A stretch of 64,000 nt of DNA from Linnemannia elongata (GCA_036320915.1 JAXBDG010000001.1:3680001-3744000); one strand, 5' to 3'; numbered from the stretch's first letter, positions 36,589 to 48,764 are shown. Numbers and translations: made by a program. Notes: a model not told the origin generated them from the letters alone.

Positions 36589-38103
36589 TTGTAGTGCTGT
36601 GTTTGAAGGAGCAGGGGGGTAAAGGGGGCGACATTGAAGGATCGAAGGTGAACAGACAGACAGACAGACAGGGTAATTAATGATCAAAGGGTCCGACAGG
36701 ACAGATGGAGGGGCAGAGGCAGAGAGGCACCTGTGGTAGGTGGACTGGACCCAATTATACTACCAATCATAACGGAGGCTGTTCTCTCCCTCCCTCTGAC
36801 CTATCACAACCACTGTCAATTTACAAGGCAGGGGCAAAACAGAGACATCAGAGACAGCAAAACAAGTCAGCCTCCTGGGGCAACCATTCATGACACATGC
36901 GTCCACGAGTCTACAGGCAAGGTACCATCAGAGATGTGGTTACCCATGCTCTCTTTTTTTCACTTTATCCTGGTGCATTAAAAAAAAAAGAGGGTAGATA
37001 ATGACGGGAGTATGTACGAAGGAACGAAAAAAAAAGGAGCTTCCGTTTGCATGCCCATGTACAGTACTGTACAAGAGACGTGCAGATACTGAGCGCCATA
37101 CTTTTTATTTGTCTATTATTATCATCAGCATGTCACTGGCATTTGAACAGAATGAAATACGCCACACATTCGCACACAGGGCACATCTTAGTATGTAATT
37201 TCCTCATTCCATCGAACAAAAGAAAAAAAAAACAAAAACAAGATGCGCCATGAGGCGGTCGGACACTAGCCTACCCGATAATTAACCCTGTCTGGGTTTG
37301 ACCTACCCGTAACAAGCGCAAGAGAAATAAGGGGAAATTTGAAATAAATGAGAGCAAAGTGACCCCTGCCCTCTCGAACAGAAAACACCTTCTTTTTCGG
37401 GCAAGCGGGGTGAGGGTGATTGTTCGCATCTCTCCTCTTCTGGACATCCAGGGCGAGCTCTCGTTTTTTTTTGTCGAATCGGTGTTCTTTTATGTAGTGT
37501 GGTGCCATGATGGTCTTTGTCATCTTTATAGTACTCTGGACTTGCTAAATCCCGTTCGCTCAAGCACATAAAACGTACGTATACCTTTCTGGCCGAAGTG
37601 ACACCAATATATGAAGGTTTTTGCCCTGGGTTATGCTAAGCAATTGGGACCGCGAATAAATGAAAAGGGGCGAAAAGAGATCAAAAGTCCGTTATTCGCC
37701 TCTGATATGGACCGTCATCAATTCATACACGGCAACCCTCGCCTATTAACAAAGATCCGTTAAGACGCACATAACAAAAAACGATCTTTGACATGAGTAT
37801 GTAATGCAATAGTAATTAAGAGAGAGAGAAAAGGTTCTATGGTACAGGGTGCTACAAACGGGCGCAAAAGGCGTACGACTAAGGGAAATACACGACGAAA
37901 TGTAAACGACTATTCATGCTATGCATGACTAACGTCTTACTTTTTGTCTTTACTCCCTTCCGTCTCCTTGCGTGTTAGAAAAAATGGTCTGATTTCCCTT
38001 TCCCCCTACTTTCCTGTTGTAGCTATGATGAAGTTGAAGTTTGCGTGTATGTATGGGTGGGTGTGTACGTGTGCGTGTCTGTTATATGCATGAATGCATT
38101 TGC

Positions 38104-39234
38104 TCAAACGTTGAAACTCCTTGGGCCTGGCGTCCTGTCCAGTTTCATAATCTCGGCCATTGCCTCCAACACCTAATAGAGAAAACAGAGGGCAACGTGT
38201 GTCTCAATTAGTCATTTTCATGCTCCTATCACTTCCCTCCCTTCATGTCTCCATGTATGAGCTGCAGTGGATCGAAAAATTGACGCCTGAGAAGACAAGA
38301 AACTTTTTCTTTGTTCGTACCAATTTGATGTGGGCGCGGATCTGAGATGCCTTTTTCGTGAACACCTCAGCTTTCCTAATTTGCATGAATCAAACATTAG
38401 TATTATGTTAGGTAAAGGATCTACTGTATCGACCTCAAGGTAGCAACCATCCATGCAGGGCACCTCAAGGAACCGGATATCAAATAATTAACATCGTCAT
38501 TTCTGCAAGTCCTGTTAGCGTTCTTACTTTTGTAGATGCACTTCCTTCTTCTTGATAAACTCCAATGCTTCGTCCAGAGTCAACTCTGCATGGAACCCGA
38601 AACCAACGTTAACAAAGATATGTTTCGTATCCGGGCTAAGCATCATAAGGTGGCAAAAGGTGGAAAATACGGCATGAGTACGCTGCTCCAACCATATCAT
38701 GCTGATTCTTTGATATGCTTGACGAGCATACTTCTGTTAGCCTCCATAGCCTCCTTTTCCCAGATCCTTTATGGAAAATGATTGAGTGCGCTTACATCTT
38801 GGCTTGAACGTAAAAATTGGATCCTAGGTCCACTTGGGTCTTCATCTCTTTGAGTCCATTGTCCTTGATCACCTCGATATCCTTCGCCAGCTTGAGACTG
38901 TATCATCGTGAACGTTCAGTTCGTAACAACATAGAAAAAGAAAAGAGTTGTGAACATGAGTTCTGGTAAGGTGTAGTTGGTATGTCGGTAACAGTCATGT
39001 CCCCAAAAGTGAGAGCTCAATTGGGCTACCGAGAGCCATGGGGTATCTGCGCAGACGGGTTTGCGACTGCGCGTTACCAATGAAAAAAAAAGAGTAAAAA
39101 ACGTTGACGTACTACTCAGAGATCTGGTCGTAGATGGTGTCTCTTGCATCGAGAGTGTCCTTGAGATCCTTCCTGAGCCCTTCGTTGACGAATGACTCGT
39201 AGCGAGCCAACTTTTGCTGAATCTCGTTCTCCAT
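38104..39234 (-). CDS. UXT: UXT-like alpha-class prefoldin subunit
   Basis: Seen: five exons (39234-39116, 38897-38796, 38635-38528, 38375-38321, 38172-38104) summing to 453 nt, or 150 residues. The prefoldin plan is clear: an N-terminal helix (YESFVNEGLRKDLKDTLDAR), a central beta-hairpin part (VDLGSNFYVQAKIPDTKHIF, then VNVGFGFHAELTLDEALEFI) and a C-terminal helix (KKAEVFTKKASQIRAHIKL). The VDLG-x-NF, PDT and GFGF-x-ELTL blocks are those of UXT, whose human form is 157 residues. Known: UXT belongs to the R2TP/prefoldin-like complex and also acts as a transcription cofactor. All introns are GT-AG and short (70-220 bp). It is divergent from the ADCK1-like gene. Confidence 0.92.
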
Positions 39235-39619
39235 GAGTGTGTCCTTTGTCTTGTCCTGGGACTCTCCTGTTTCTTGAAAGTCGGTTGAAGAGAAAGGAAT
39301 GTTCTGCTGCGTCTTTCTTTCTTTTTTTTTTTTTCTAAAGAATGTTGATCTCCCTCTTGCAACGAAGCCACACACACATTGCTCACTATCGCCTGTTCTA
39401 TTTCCTTTTTCGGAAGAACCCTTACGCGCGAACAAACCCTCGCTCAAACGCAAAGGCCCCAAGAAAAAAGTGCGCGAATCGATTCGCTTTCTTTCCTTCT
39501 CTTCTCTCTTCTCATCCACAATCTTCATTCCATTTCTAATACCATCGATGCACTAGTCCTTCCTTTCCAACAACAACCACCGACTCAACTCATCAGCCCT
39601 CCCTCCTTCTTTAGTAACC
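39235..39619. promoter_or_regulatory. Divergent promoter between UXT and the ADCK1-like gene
   Basis: 385 bp separate the two ATGs. The right half (39470-39615) is C/T-rich and serves as leader for the rightward gene; the left half has a T-run at 39319-39335. No specific binding site is recognised. Confidence 0.6.
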
Positions 39620-42078
39620 ATGCCACCGTTGCTTCAGAGGATATTCTCTCGCAAGACCGCCAGAACCGCTGCCGTCGTCTCTGCCACCGTCACCGGCCTC
39701 TACCTCGTCGACACCTACAAGAACGCAAAAGCCTTTCAACGGACAGCACGCACGGCCTGGAATGGGTACTTTCAACCTGCATTCATCCTCGCGCTATGGC
39801 ATATGTATTGTTGTTTGGTATACATAGAAAACTAAGTGGAGGATCTTGCACAAAAATAGCGTTCTTGTAGGATACGATTACAAGTTCAACTTTACACCAG
39901 GAAAGGCGAATCAGATCAATGAGCTCCATCAACGAGTCGCCGACAGGATATTACACGTCTGCCAGACGAATGGGTACGCTTTCCATGCCCCATGCATGTC
40001 TTCTTCATATCATTCCTGCTTTTCTTTTCAAAGCGATCTTGCAGCTAACACCGGATACGTTCAATTGTTTATAGCGGTCTATACATCAAACTAGGTAACA
40101 ACAGGTCATTGGACTTCGATCTGTGCAAGGAATGTGGAAGGATTCAGGATAGCACACTCACACTCACACGACCGATCCCTCTTTACTTTCTATAATCATT
40201 CGTTCGTCGACGTTATCTTCAGGTCAAGGAATTGCTACGAACTCGTCTGTCCTGCCTCCATGCTACTTGACGTAAGTGAGCCGTAATCATAACATCCGAT
40301 CGAGAATTAAAAAAAAAAGGAAGAAAGAGAGAAATTTCCTTTCTCAGGGACTTGCGCATCACATCACCGATAAAAAAAAGCCCAACATCCAAACTTGGTA
40401 CTAAACACTCCCACCATCCGATCCGATCTCATTCACATATAGTACCCTTCGTGCACTCTACGACGACGCCTCATCAGTCGACTACAGTATCGTGGAGAAG
40501 ATAATCCAAAAGGAACTGGGAAAGGATATCCATGAAGTCTTTAGTACGTTCTCCAGAGAACCTGTCGCAGCTGCTTCGATTGCACAGGTACACAGGGCCA
40601 CCCTCCTCGATGGAACCGAGGTCGCGGTTAAGGTCCAAAAGCCCGAGATCCAGGTCCAGATCGAATGGGATCTGATCGCCTATCGGTTATTGATCAAGGC
40701 TTACGAGTACATCTTTGATCTGCCCTTGTCGTTTGCGGTCGACTATACTATCCGCCATCTACGGGAAGAGACCGACTTTATTAATGAGGCACGGAATTCT
40801 GAGCTCTGTGATGAGTACCTCCAGACGGATCCGCGACTCCGACACCAGGTCTATGTCCCCAAGGTCTTCAAGGATTATAGCACCAAACAAATCATGGTTG
40901 CGGAGTGGGTCGACGGATGCAGGGCGACGGATAAGGCAAAGTTGAAGGAGATGAACCTAAGTCCCAAGAAGGTTATGGAGTCTGTCGTCGATGTCTTTGC
41001 CCACCAGATCTTTATCTCTGGATTTGTTCATTGTGACCCTCACCCAGGCAACATTCTCGTCCGCAAGCATCCCAACGATCCACGGAAGCACCAACTCGTA
41101 TGTACTTCTTCAATGGCGGTGCCGTTTACTCAATTGATACATTGGTGCTTCGTACTAATACACATCTTGTTGTCTATGCAAACTCGATTAGTTGCTCCTG
41201 GATCATGGACTGTACATGCGGGAGTCGGAAGAGTTCAGAAAACAATACTGTCTCTTCTGGAAGTCTCTATTCCTCCTTGACAAGCACACCATCCAGGATA
41301 TTTGCACCCTCTGGGGAGTGGGCGACTCACAAATGCTCGGTAAGACTCCTTCCTCTTTCTTCTTCCTTTTGCCGCTCGTTGATAGACAATCATCGACCAC
41401 GCTCATGCCTCAATGTCATTAACCAACCTCCCTCCTTCATATCTATCTTTGCTCCCAACAGCGAACGCTACGCTCCTGAAACCCTACAACGCCAACCGCT
41501 CCCCAAACATCACCCCGACAACCAATACCTCCGTCCTCGACGCATACGAGATCCAGATGAAACTCAAAACAACCCTGAAGGACTTCCTCATCAATTCTGA
41601 ACTCCTCCCCAAGGAACTCATCTTCATCGGCCGAAACATGACCATCGTCCGAGCCAATAATAAGACCCTGGGTAGTCCTGTGAATAGAATCAACCGCATG
41701 GCGCGGTGGGCTGTTGTCGGACTGGGTCATGATCCTAGCTTCTGGGCTTCGATCATTCCTACTCACGACCTCGTCACTTCATCATCCTCTTCATCAACTG
41801 ATAATATTACCTCAAAGACATTGACGAGACAGCAACCGCTAAGCTTCTGGAGATGGGTCTCGTTGAGTCTACAGACGACATTCAACTACTGGGTATTTGA
41901 GGCTGCGCTGGCCTTGATGTCTGCCGCATACCATTTCGCTCAAGTCAAGAGCTACCTCGAGAAGGTTGTCCTCGGTCGCAAGTCGGATGGGTTCGAGGCC
42001 GTCCTGGACGACGCATTGAAGCAACGCCTCGAGGCAGAGTATGGCATTAAGGTCGAAGGGGATCTCTTTGACGCATAA
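39620..42078 (+). CDS. ADCK1: ADCK1-like mitochondrial atypical kinase (UbiB/ABC1 family)
   Basis: Seen: seven exons (39620-39765, 39860-39973, 40075-40094, 40221-40269, 40443-41097, 41192-41339, 41462-42078) summing to 1749 nt, 582 residues. A basic N-terminus (PLLQRIFSRKTARTA) and a hydrophobic segment suggest mitochondrial import and a membrane anchor. UbiB features in order: KxGQ motif (YIKLGQG, near 92-98), Ala-rich nucleotide loop (VAAASIAQVH, about 151-160), VAVK Lys near 173, FINEARNSE, catalytic HCDPHPGN near 306-313 and LLDHGLY near 330 (DHG replacing DFG). Known: UbiB proteins are atypical ATPases/kinases linked to coenzyme Q and lipid homeostasis; ADCK1 acts in inner-membrane organisation. 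The third exon is only 20 nt, yet it encodes the KxGQ core. Confidence 0.93.
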
Positions 42079-42496
42079 AAACAGGGCTGGCCATTTCTTT
42101 TCTTCTTTCCATTCCCCGGCATTCATACATAGACACATTAAAAGGTACCGCTCTTTGCAAGTAAAAACATCGTGAATATATTTGTGTTTGTAGTTTTCGA
42201 TTATTTTTCTTTTCAGTTAGCTACATGTTTGCAGTTGTGAAGTTGTGAAGCATAACTCCTATCCCATCGCCTCTTCTGCTTCGCACACATCTTCACCAGT
42301 CCGCAAATAAGTCGAGAGATACCAGTTGATCCGCAAAAAAAGAATATTTGTACAAAGGGGGTGGGTTGGGTGCGCTGCTGTTATTGTTGTTGCTTCTGCT
42401 TTTTCCTTTCGTAAAAAAAAAAGTGTGCGTGTGTGTGGGGTGGGGATTCAAACACGATCATATGTGCCTGAATCCTCCAATACTCCCCAGGCGGCT
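42079..42496. other. Shared 3' region of convergent ADCK1-like and E2 genes
   Basis: A 418-bp spacer between two stop codons, AT-rich with short A and GT runs. No coding sequence or structured RNA seen. Confidence 0.5.
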
Positions 42497-45467
42497 CTAG
42501 TCAAAGTAGTCAGTCGACCGGCTGGCACATCGACGAGCGTTCCTGTTGTATTCCCGACGCTGTTCCTTGGTTCCAAAGTGAAGCTTCGCCGCCTGATATA
42601 TTTCAATCGGAAAACAAGAGGCATACAAGATTAGTGGCATTCACGACATATAATTCATTGCACAGGCCAAAGATAAAGAGCAACGATTCATACCTGCAAG
42701 TTCACATGAGTGGAGGGATTAGTTGAAGGCTCGTCTTCCACGATGAGACGGCTGATGGCCTCGATGTGGGACCGGGCGTCATCCAGCTTCTCGACAGTGT
42801 AGAACGGGACGCCATCCTGGGTTACATGGACGTGGTACATCGGTGTCGAGAACTTGACTCGAGGCTGGACCTCAGGGAAGTCCTTGTGGAAAACCATCTT
42901 GACCTTGAACATGCCTCCGTCGTAGTTACTACAAAAGACAGAACGTGACAAATTCGTGTTAGACCTTGTTCAGGCTTTCATGACACCGCATTGCATTGCA
43001 TTGCATCTCATGATATACTTTCGCTTCGCAAACAAAAAAAATGTACAAAACGAAAAGTACCTCATCGGCTTCCCAAAGAGCGTAAAGTTCCAGAGGAAAG
43101 GGTTATCGTCGGTAAGCTCAATGTCGACCACGCCAGTGTTACTCTCGTTATAATACTCTCGCACCTGCTCAAACTGACGCTTCAGGTTGCCTGAGATGCT
43201 GTTCAAATGGCTGATCCATGAGCTTGACTCTGTAACCCAATCGTTGGTCTCCTTGTCAATCGCCGTCTTGATGGCCTCGAGCCTTTTTGCCAATGACGCA
43301 TAGTTGAAAGATCCGTCCATCTTGTTGCCACCAAACTCGAATGGCGCCTTATAGAAGGCAGTTCCATCCTTGATTTGCTCCGACTCTGTTCGGACCGTGT
43401 TCTGGTAGATGTCGTAGTAGGCAAGGAAAAGTCTCTTAGAGAGATCGCAGAACTCATCATCGGGCGTGACGGCCGAGGCATAGATGGAGTCGAAGACGGA
43501 GGGGGTTGTCGCAACGGGTGTTCCTCCAGAATTGGGTGTGCCTACTGGAGTAGCAAGGGCGTTATTGACGGCGCCTAGAGGTGATGATGGTGTCGATGCC
43601 GTAGTGATCGTGGAGTCTGTTGAGCCGTTGAAGTTCAAAGCTTGACCAATTCCAAGATATCCTTCCAGTCTGTCGCAAATCGAAATGCGGATCGTTTCTA
43701 AAATCAAGAATGAGGATAACGTGTCAGTCTGAGGTGATTTGATCACACGCACGCAACTTCACATTGAGCATCCAAATATCCATGAGGCATCCCACGATAG
43801 ACATACCGTGGCGAATCTTTTGGTTGTATGGCTCCAGTTTGGAATTGTCCTTCTCCAGATCGTGTCCAGGCTCGTTGCGGTACTATGTTTTAATGTCAAT
43901 GGCGACGTAATGTGGGTAAGTACAAGTACATTAGAATGAATCACAGCCTTTGCAACAACAAAAGTTTGACTGAAAAACTTACAGGAGTATCGCTCATCAA
44001 TGACTGGATGCTCAGAAGGATACTGATGATACCGTGCGCCGAGGACCCTATTGTCATTTACACAGTTGCACACGATGTAGAAAAGGCAGTTAGACGCCAG
44101 GTTTTCGATATAATGGTCGCCAAGATGGGCCCACGCCAAAAGGTGGTCAGTGCTCTTACATTGCTCTCCTGCGTTTCCTCTCCATGTTCCGAGAATACTT
44201 AAGCACACCTTGCCTCCAGCGTAGATCTATCTTCAGCGAATGCGATAGGATAAGTCACCGGTGAGTATCAACGCATCACTGATCAAGGGTTGGCAAAGCG
44301 ATAAGAGGAACCAAGTCCGAGCGATGAGCTTATGTTTTTGCTTACGTTCGGATTGAATCTGGACCGACCGTGGTTGGTTGTCAGGGCGAGCACTATAGGA
44401 TTGGTTCGTTAGCGGAGGTCATGGTAGGCAGAACACGGCCAACGGTTATTTTCAATATAAAAAAAATCCAGACAAGGCTGAAAAAGGGGGGGCCGTCAAT
44501 CAATTAGAGAAACAAGGGTCGAGCAATTACCTTTCGGTGGGTTGGTTGGGTAGTCTCGAGGGAACTGAAGACTGAACTCGAACTGACCAAGGCAATACCT
44601 AAAGTCGAAAGATAAAAGATGATCGCATTTGTTGAGTTGGATAGATCCTCGGAGGACATGACGAGGTTAAAGAGCGACCGAAAAGGACTAATCGTCTCCT
44701 TTCTTTGCTTCCTTTGGACTGTCCTTGTCCTTGTCCTTGTCCTTGTCCTTGGAGAGCATGAAACGGCGAAGGCGTTGTGCGGTCGAGTCCTTCCTATTTT
44801 CACCCCCCTTATTTTCTTCTTTTTTCTTTCCTCCTCTGTTTCTTGTTCCTCCACCAGTGCATTGATTGTCTTACGGAGTATCAGGAGGGCCTGTGATCAT
44901 AGCCTTGATGTTCATGATATTGGAGTCATCTAACAAGATAGGGACAGTGCGGGTAGTAAAAGTAGAAGCGAGCTATATTAATAACTTGGTTGCTGCTCTT
45001 GGATGTGGCAAACAGTCGTCCGTCTCTTCAAAAACAAAAGCCATGTTGTTTATATGATGTGTATGTGAGAAAACAAAAGGCAATAACAACATAAGGTAAG
45101 AATACTTGCAACAAACAAAAGAGACTCTTTGTTAGTTTTATTGTTGTGTGATGTATGATTTGACCATGAACAAACAGTTATGCATGGGCATGCGTGTATG
45201 CGCGCAATTGTGTGCACCTGTGTGCGAGTGTGTGTGTCGGAGAACGGAATCAAGCCTTGGTTCATCGCACTCTCACTTCTTCTTGCCACACACACAGTTT
45301 GTTGCATCCTTCCGCCACCATTTTGACTCCAGTGCTACAAAAGACAAAAGTCAATGAATGAAGCCTATTTATTTTTGTTTACCGTAGTGCAGGTAGAGCT
45401 GGTGGTCCGGATTCTTTGCGAATTCGGACAGTTCCTTGGTCAGACGCAAGGTGACGGTGTTGGACAT
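42497..45467 (-). CDS. UBE2Z/BIRC6-type ubiquitin-conjugating enzyme with second, Cys-less E2-like domain
   Basis: Seen: ten exons (45467-45383, 44929-44875, 44598-44531, 44392-44346, 44226-44160, 44047-43983, 43882-43807, 43697-43061, 42928-42694, 42592-42497) totalling 1431 nt, 476 residues, every phase agreeing. Domain 1 (about 1-165) is a normal E2: RLTKELSEFAKNP, then FSLQFPRDYPTNPPK, then [20 protein letters not shown] with catalytic Cys at residue 93, then SIQSLMSDTPYRNEPG. NPN instead of HPN and VCLSIL-GTW place it with UBE2Z/BIRC6. After a Ser/Thr/Gly-rich linker, domain 2 (about 315-470) repeats the fold (ELTDDNPFLWNFTLFGKPM, then FHKDFPEVQPRVKF) but reads QDGVPFYTVE where the Cys loop should be, so it cannot form a thioester. 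Known: E2s pass ubiquitin or similar modifiers; Cys-less variants act as partners. The second domain's function is inferred. Confidence 0.92.
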
Positions 45468-47117
45468 GGCTTTTCGGTATATGAAAGTATGTGTATATGT
45501 CTTTTTTGGCTGTTGTCGAGGTGGAGTGGCAGGGGGTGAGTGTGAGGGAAGAGAGAGTGAGAAGACAAGAAAGGGGAAAAGATGTGGACAACAGGAGCCA
45601 AAGGGAAAAGGCAAAAAATTAGCTGGCAAAGTAAGGGGACTCTTTCTTTGATGGCTGGCTGGCAAGCAGGCTGTCAAGCAGGCTGGCACAGTTCACAAAG
45701 TATGAGTTGGCCATGCTATGCCTCTGCCGCAGTGAGCACATTTTATATACACACGCGCACATCATTCACTTATACATACACCTCCTGTGACTTCAAAAGG
45801 AGAAGGAGAAAAAAAAAGAAAAAGAAAGGCAGCGATGAGTAGAAACTATCTGCTACGGATGAGATAGGCGTAAGAGAGTGACACTCGGGCCAGAGAGAAA
45901 GCGGCGAGTGAGTGTGGAGGCACAGTCGACCATCCATGCTTCCCCCCTTTGTCTGTTTCGTCTTTCCTTCGCTGCGTCTTTTTTACCATTCTTATGAGGT
46001 CAATTGACCACACGCGACGTCAACGACGAAAAAAAAATGAGCCAATGCTCACCCTTCTTTCCACACACGCACGCACGCACATCGACTCTCCACTGAAGTG
46101 TCTTCTCTTCTTGTGGTGGCAAAACATGGAACTCACTCAATCCTCCATTGGCGTAGTTACTGCACATAAACAAACATTCAAACACACGCCGTTTTGCCAC
46201 TTGGAGTCTCGCGCACTTGTACTTTGATAGATGTTTAAACGAATGCGCAAACACCTTGTCAGGGGGCCAGGCGACACTTGAGAGTACATAGTACCAAGGG
46301 ATGCCTCTTAAAAAAACTAGATAAATAGACGACAGTTTGACTCAATTGATCCACGAACACGAACCCGATTGTCCTAGATCATCTTTCTAAGGATTATCTC
46401 TTGGCTTTAAAGTCTAGAAGTCGGAAGAGCCTTGTGCCCTTCCTGCTATGCCTACCGTATCTGCAATGCACTTATTAAGCTCTTTTTTGCTTCATCAGTT
46501 TGTTGTCTATGTGAGTTAATGTAAGTGTGTGAAAAGATGTAAACAGCCAAGATGCTGGAGACATGGCCAGCCAATCGGAGCGCAATCTGTCCGTTGCTCC
46601 ACTAGGCCCCACTATTTTGATCAAAAAGAAGGTTTTTGTAGTCTGATACCCTGGATTTCGAGGGAATTGATGCGCCAACATTTGTCGTCGTCTTCTCTGT
46701 CATTGTTTGATGTTGATCAACAGAGAGAGAGAGAGGAATCAAGCCCAAGGCACCAAAACAACAGAAAGACGATGGAATGAAAAGAACAAGCTAAAACGTT
46801 GTTTGTTTTTCAGTGAAACAAACGCTGTAGTTCTTTCTTCGAGCGAGCGCCACTTCTTACCTTGAAAATCACCGCCATTCATCACCATCCATCCCTTCCT
46901 GTTCGACTCTCTCAGTCCCATCCAACCTTCTCCTTCTCGTTCTTGTTCAAACCCCGGTCTTTCAACTTTTCTTTTTCTTCGTCTTTCTTGTGCCTATTTA
47001 ACATCTTTTACCTCTTCTTTTCTCACGCCTTGCCTTTCTCCTTTCCTTCCTTTCTCCACTTCCCCCTTCCCTTCATCATCCACTACTACACCCAAGGAAG
47101 CATAATAAAAATCACAT
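45468..47117. promoter_or_regulatory. Divergent upstream region of the E2 and transporter genes
   Basis: 1.65 kb without coding sequence. The left part is purine-rich on the plus strand (45530-45640), matching a leader for the leftward E2 gene. Three GGCTGGCAAG/GGCTGTCAAG-like direct repeats lie at 45656-45695. The right part (46880-47095) is strongly C/T-rich and is the probable leader of the transporter. Confidence 0.5.
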
Positions 47118-48719
47118 ATGTCCCAACAAGTCCTACCTACCTCCCATTCTCAGGAGGATCACCCTCCTTCCCTTCCCAAGGGCTTCGTTGATTCCTTCAA
47201 GGCCAAGGCCAAAGACAGGCTCCAGTCCCTCAAATCTGGCTTTCGTTTGGGCGAATTGAGTGGTTCTCTCGGTGATCTAGGCACACTCTTGCCCATCATG
47301 CTCTCGCTCTCCCTCACTGGCCAGATCGATCTCACTGCCAGTTTGATCTTCGGTGGTCTGTGGAACATCATCACCGGCCTGACCTTCCGCATGCCCATGT
47401 GTGTCCAGCCCATGAAATGTGAGCATCTTTCTCTTGTACTGAAGCCTTTGTACCGCTGCGGACCCGCTGTCATCTGGGGCGAGGTCTCATCTTTTAGTCA
47501 CAGAAAAATACTTACGCAAGATCACCAACATTTCATCCGGCCTCCTTGTCTAATAGCCATTGCTGCGATTGCACTTACAAACCACATGTCAATCGGATCC
47601 GTCATGAGTGCTGGTATGGGAGTCTCGGCCGTCGTCATGGCTCTCGGACTCACTCGTACCATCCACATCGTCCAAAAGTATACCCCCATGGCCGTCATTC
47701 GAGGTATCCAGCTCGGAACAGCCATTTCCTTTGGAGGCAAGGCTGCCGAGTTGGTCAAGCAGGCCAAGAGCTTTGGAGGTGACAGCTGGACCTGGGACAA
47801 CAACTATGAGTGGGCCGTCTTTGCCTTCATCGTCGTCTTTATCTTTTACTACCGATCCAAGCGTATCCCAACCGCCATGATCCTCTTCTCGATCGGACTC
47901 ATCATCGCCTTCATCAAGTTATACACCAACCCCCCTCCCAAAGCCGTGTATCCCAAGATCGGTGTCTATACCATAGGAGTTACAGTCCCGACCTGGGATG
48001 AGTTTAAGCACGGCTTCGTGTCCGCCTCCCTGGGACAGATCCCTCTGACCTGCCTCAACTCTGTCATCGCCCTTGCCGCCCTTGCCAAGGATCTCTTTCC
48101 CGAACGCCCAACCGGTACCCCTACTATCGCTGTCTCGGTCGGTATGATGAACCTGGTAGGTTGCTTTTTTGGATCGATTCCCTTCTGCCACGGCTCTGGA
48201 GGATTGGCTGCCCAGTACCGCTTTGGCGCCCGTACCGAGGTATCGATCATCATCCTCGGTCTCTTCAAGATATTTTTCGGCCTCTTCTTTGGAAGCTCCC
48301 TCTCGGGCCTGATTGCGAGCTACCCAAGTGCCATTCTCGGTGTTATGCTATTTGTGAGTGGTATCGAATTGGGCGCAGTCGCAAGAACTGTCAACGATGG
48401 AGTGGTGGACGATCAGAAGAGACACGCCAACTTTATTATCATGATAACCACGGCTGCCATGCTGGTGGGGTTTAAAAACGACGGTATTGGATTCATTGGT
48501 GGTCTTGTTGCTGCCCTGTGCTTCTATATTGGATCCAAGTACATGGGTAGCATGGACGACGACGCCCAGGTGATGGCTGAGCAACAGCCTACGAGCGCGT
48601 CTACTTCTGTCACGTCCTCGATGGGTGGCAATGCTCCTGTTGAGAATCACAAGGGGCAGGATGGCGATTGCCCCTCTTTCCACAAGGCTCCTTCCTCCCG
48701 CGGACCGGAGCGCCATTAA
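47118..48719 (+). CDS. MOT1-type molybdate transporter (sulfate-transporter-like)
   Basis: Seen: exon 1 47118-47418 and exon 2 47557-48719, joined in phase 1 to 487 residues. About ten hydrophobic helices and the two family signatures are present: GELSGSLGDLGTLLP early and PIPFC-like GSIPFCHGSGGLAAQYRFGART late. Splicing creates the conserved block MPMCVQPMKSIAAIALT, which strongly supports the intron. The intron (138 bp) is a multiple of three and has no stop, so unspliced mRNA would stay in frame and add 46 residues in this block. Known: MOT1 proteins take up molybdate with high affinity for molybdenum-cofactor enzymes such as nitrate reductase. The hydrophilic N-terminus (about 45 residues) and Ser-rich tail should be cytosolic. 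A canonical AATAAA lies at 48759-48764, 40 nt after the stop. Confidence 0.9.
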   Translation: MSQQVLPTSHSQEDHPPSLPKGFVDSFKAKAKDRLQSLKSGFRLGELSGSLGDLGTLLPIMLSLSLTGQIDLTASLIFGGLWNIITGLTFRMPMCVQPMKCEHLSLVLKPLYRCGPAVIWGEVSSFSHRKILTQDHQHFIRPPCLIAIAAIALTNHMSIGSVMSAGMGVSAVVMALGLTRTIHIVQKYTPMAVIRGIQLGTAISFGGKAAELVKQAKSFGGDSWTWDNNYEWAVFAFIVVFIFYYRSKRIPTAMILFSIGLIIAFIKLYTNPPPKAVYPKIGVYTIGVTVPTWDEFKHGFVSASLGQIPLTCLNSVIALAALAKDLFPERPTGTPTIAVSVGMMNLVGCFFGSIPFCHGSGGLAAQYRFGARTEVSIIILGLFKIFFGLFFGSSLSGLIASYPSAILGVMLFVSGIELGAVARTVNDGVVDDQKRHANFIIMITTAAMLVGFKNDGIGFIGGLVAALCFYIGSKYMGSMDDDAQVMAEQQPTSASTSVTSSMGGNAPVENHKGQDGDCPSFHKAPSSRGPERH

Positions 48720-48758
48720 TTGTTCTACCTTGACTCTTGTACCATATCATTTCATCGT

Positions 48759-48764
48759 AATAAA
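48759..48764 (+). terminator. AATAAA polyadenylation signal of the transporter gene
   Basis: Exact AATAAA 40 nt after the stop codon at 48719, in AT-rich context and followed by T-rich sequence. This is typical for 3' processing. Confidence 0.6.

Noticed and set aside
37230..37330. tRNA-like stretch with GGGTTTGACCT
   Set aside because: The loop resembles a T-arm weakly, but I cannot fold a complete cloverleaf with an anticodon stem.
44930..45382. Separate small genes in the first intron of the E2 gene
   Set aside because: The open frames (around 45148-45357) are GT/CA-repeat translations, and the flanking exons join in phase to give a continuous E2 N-terminus.
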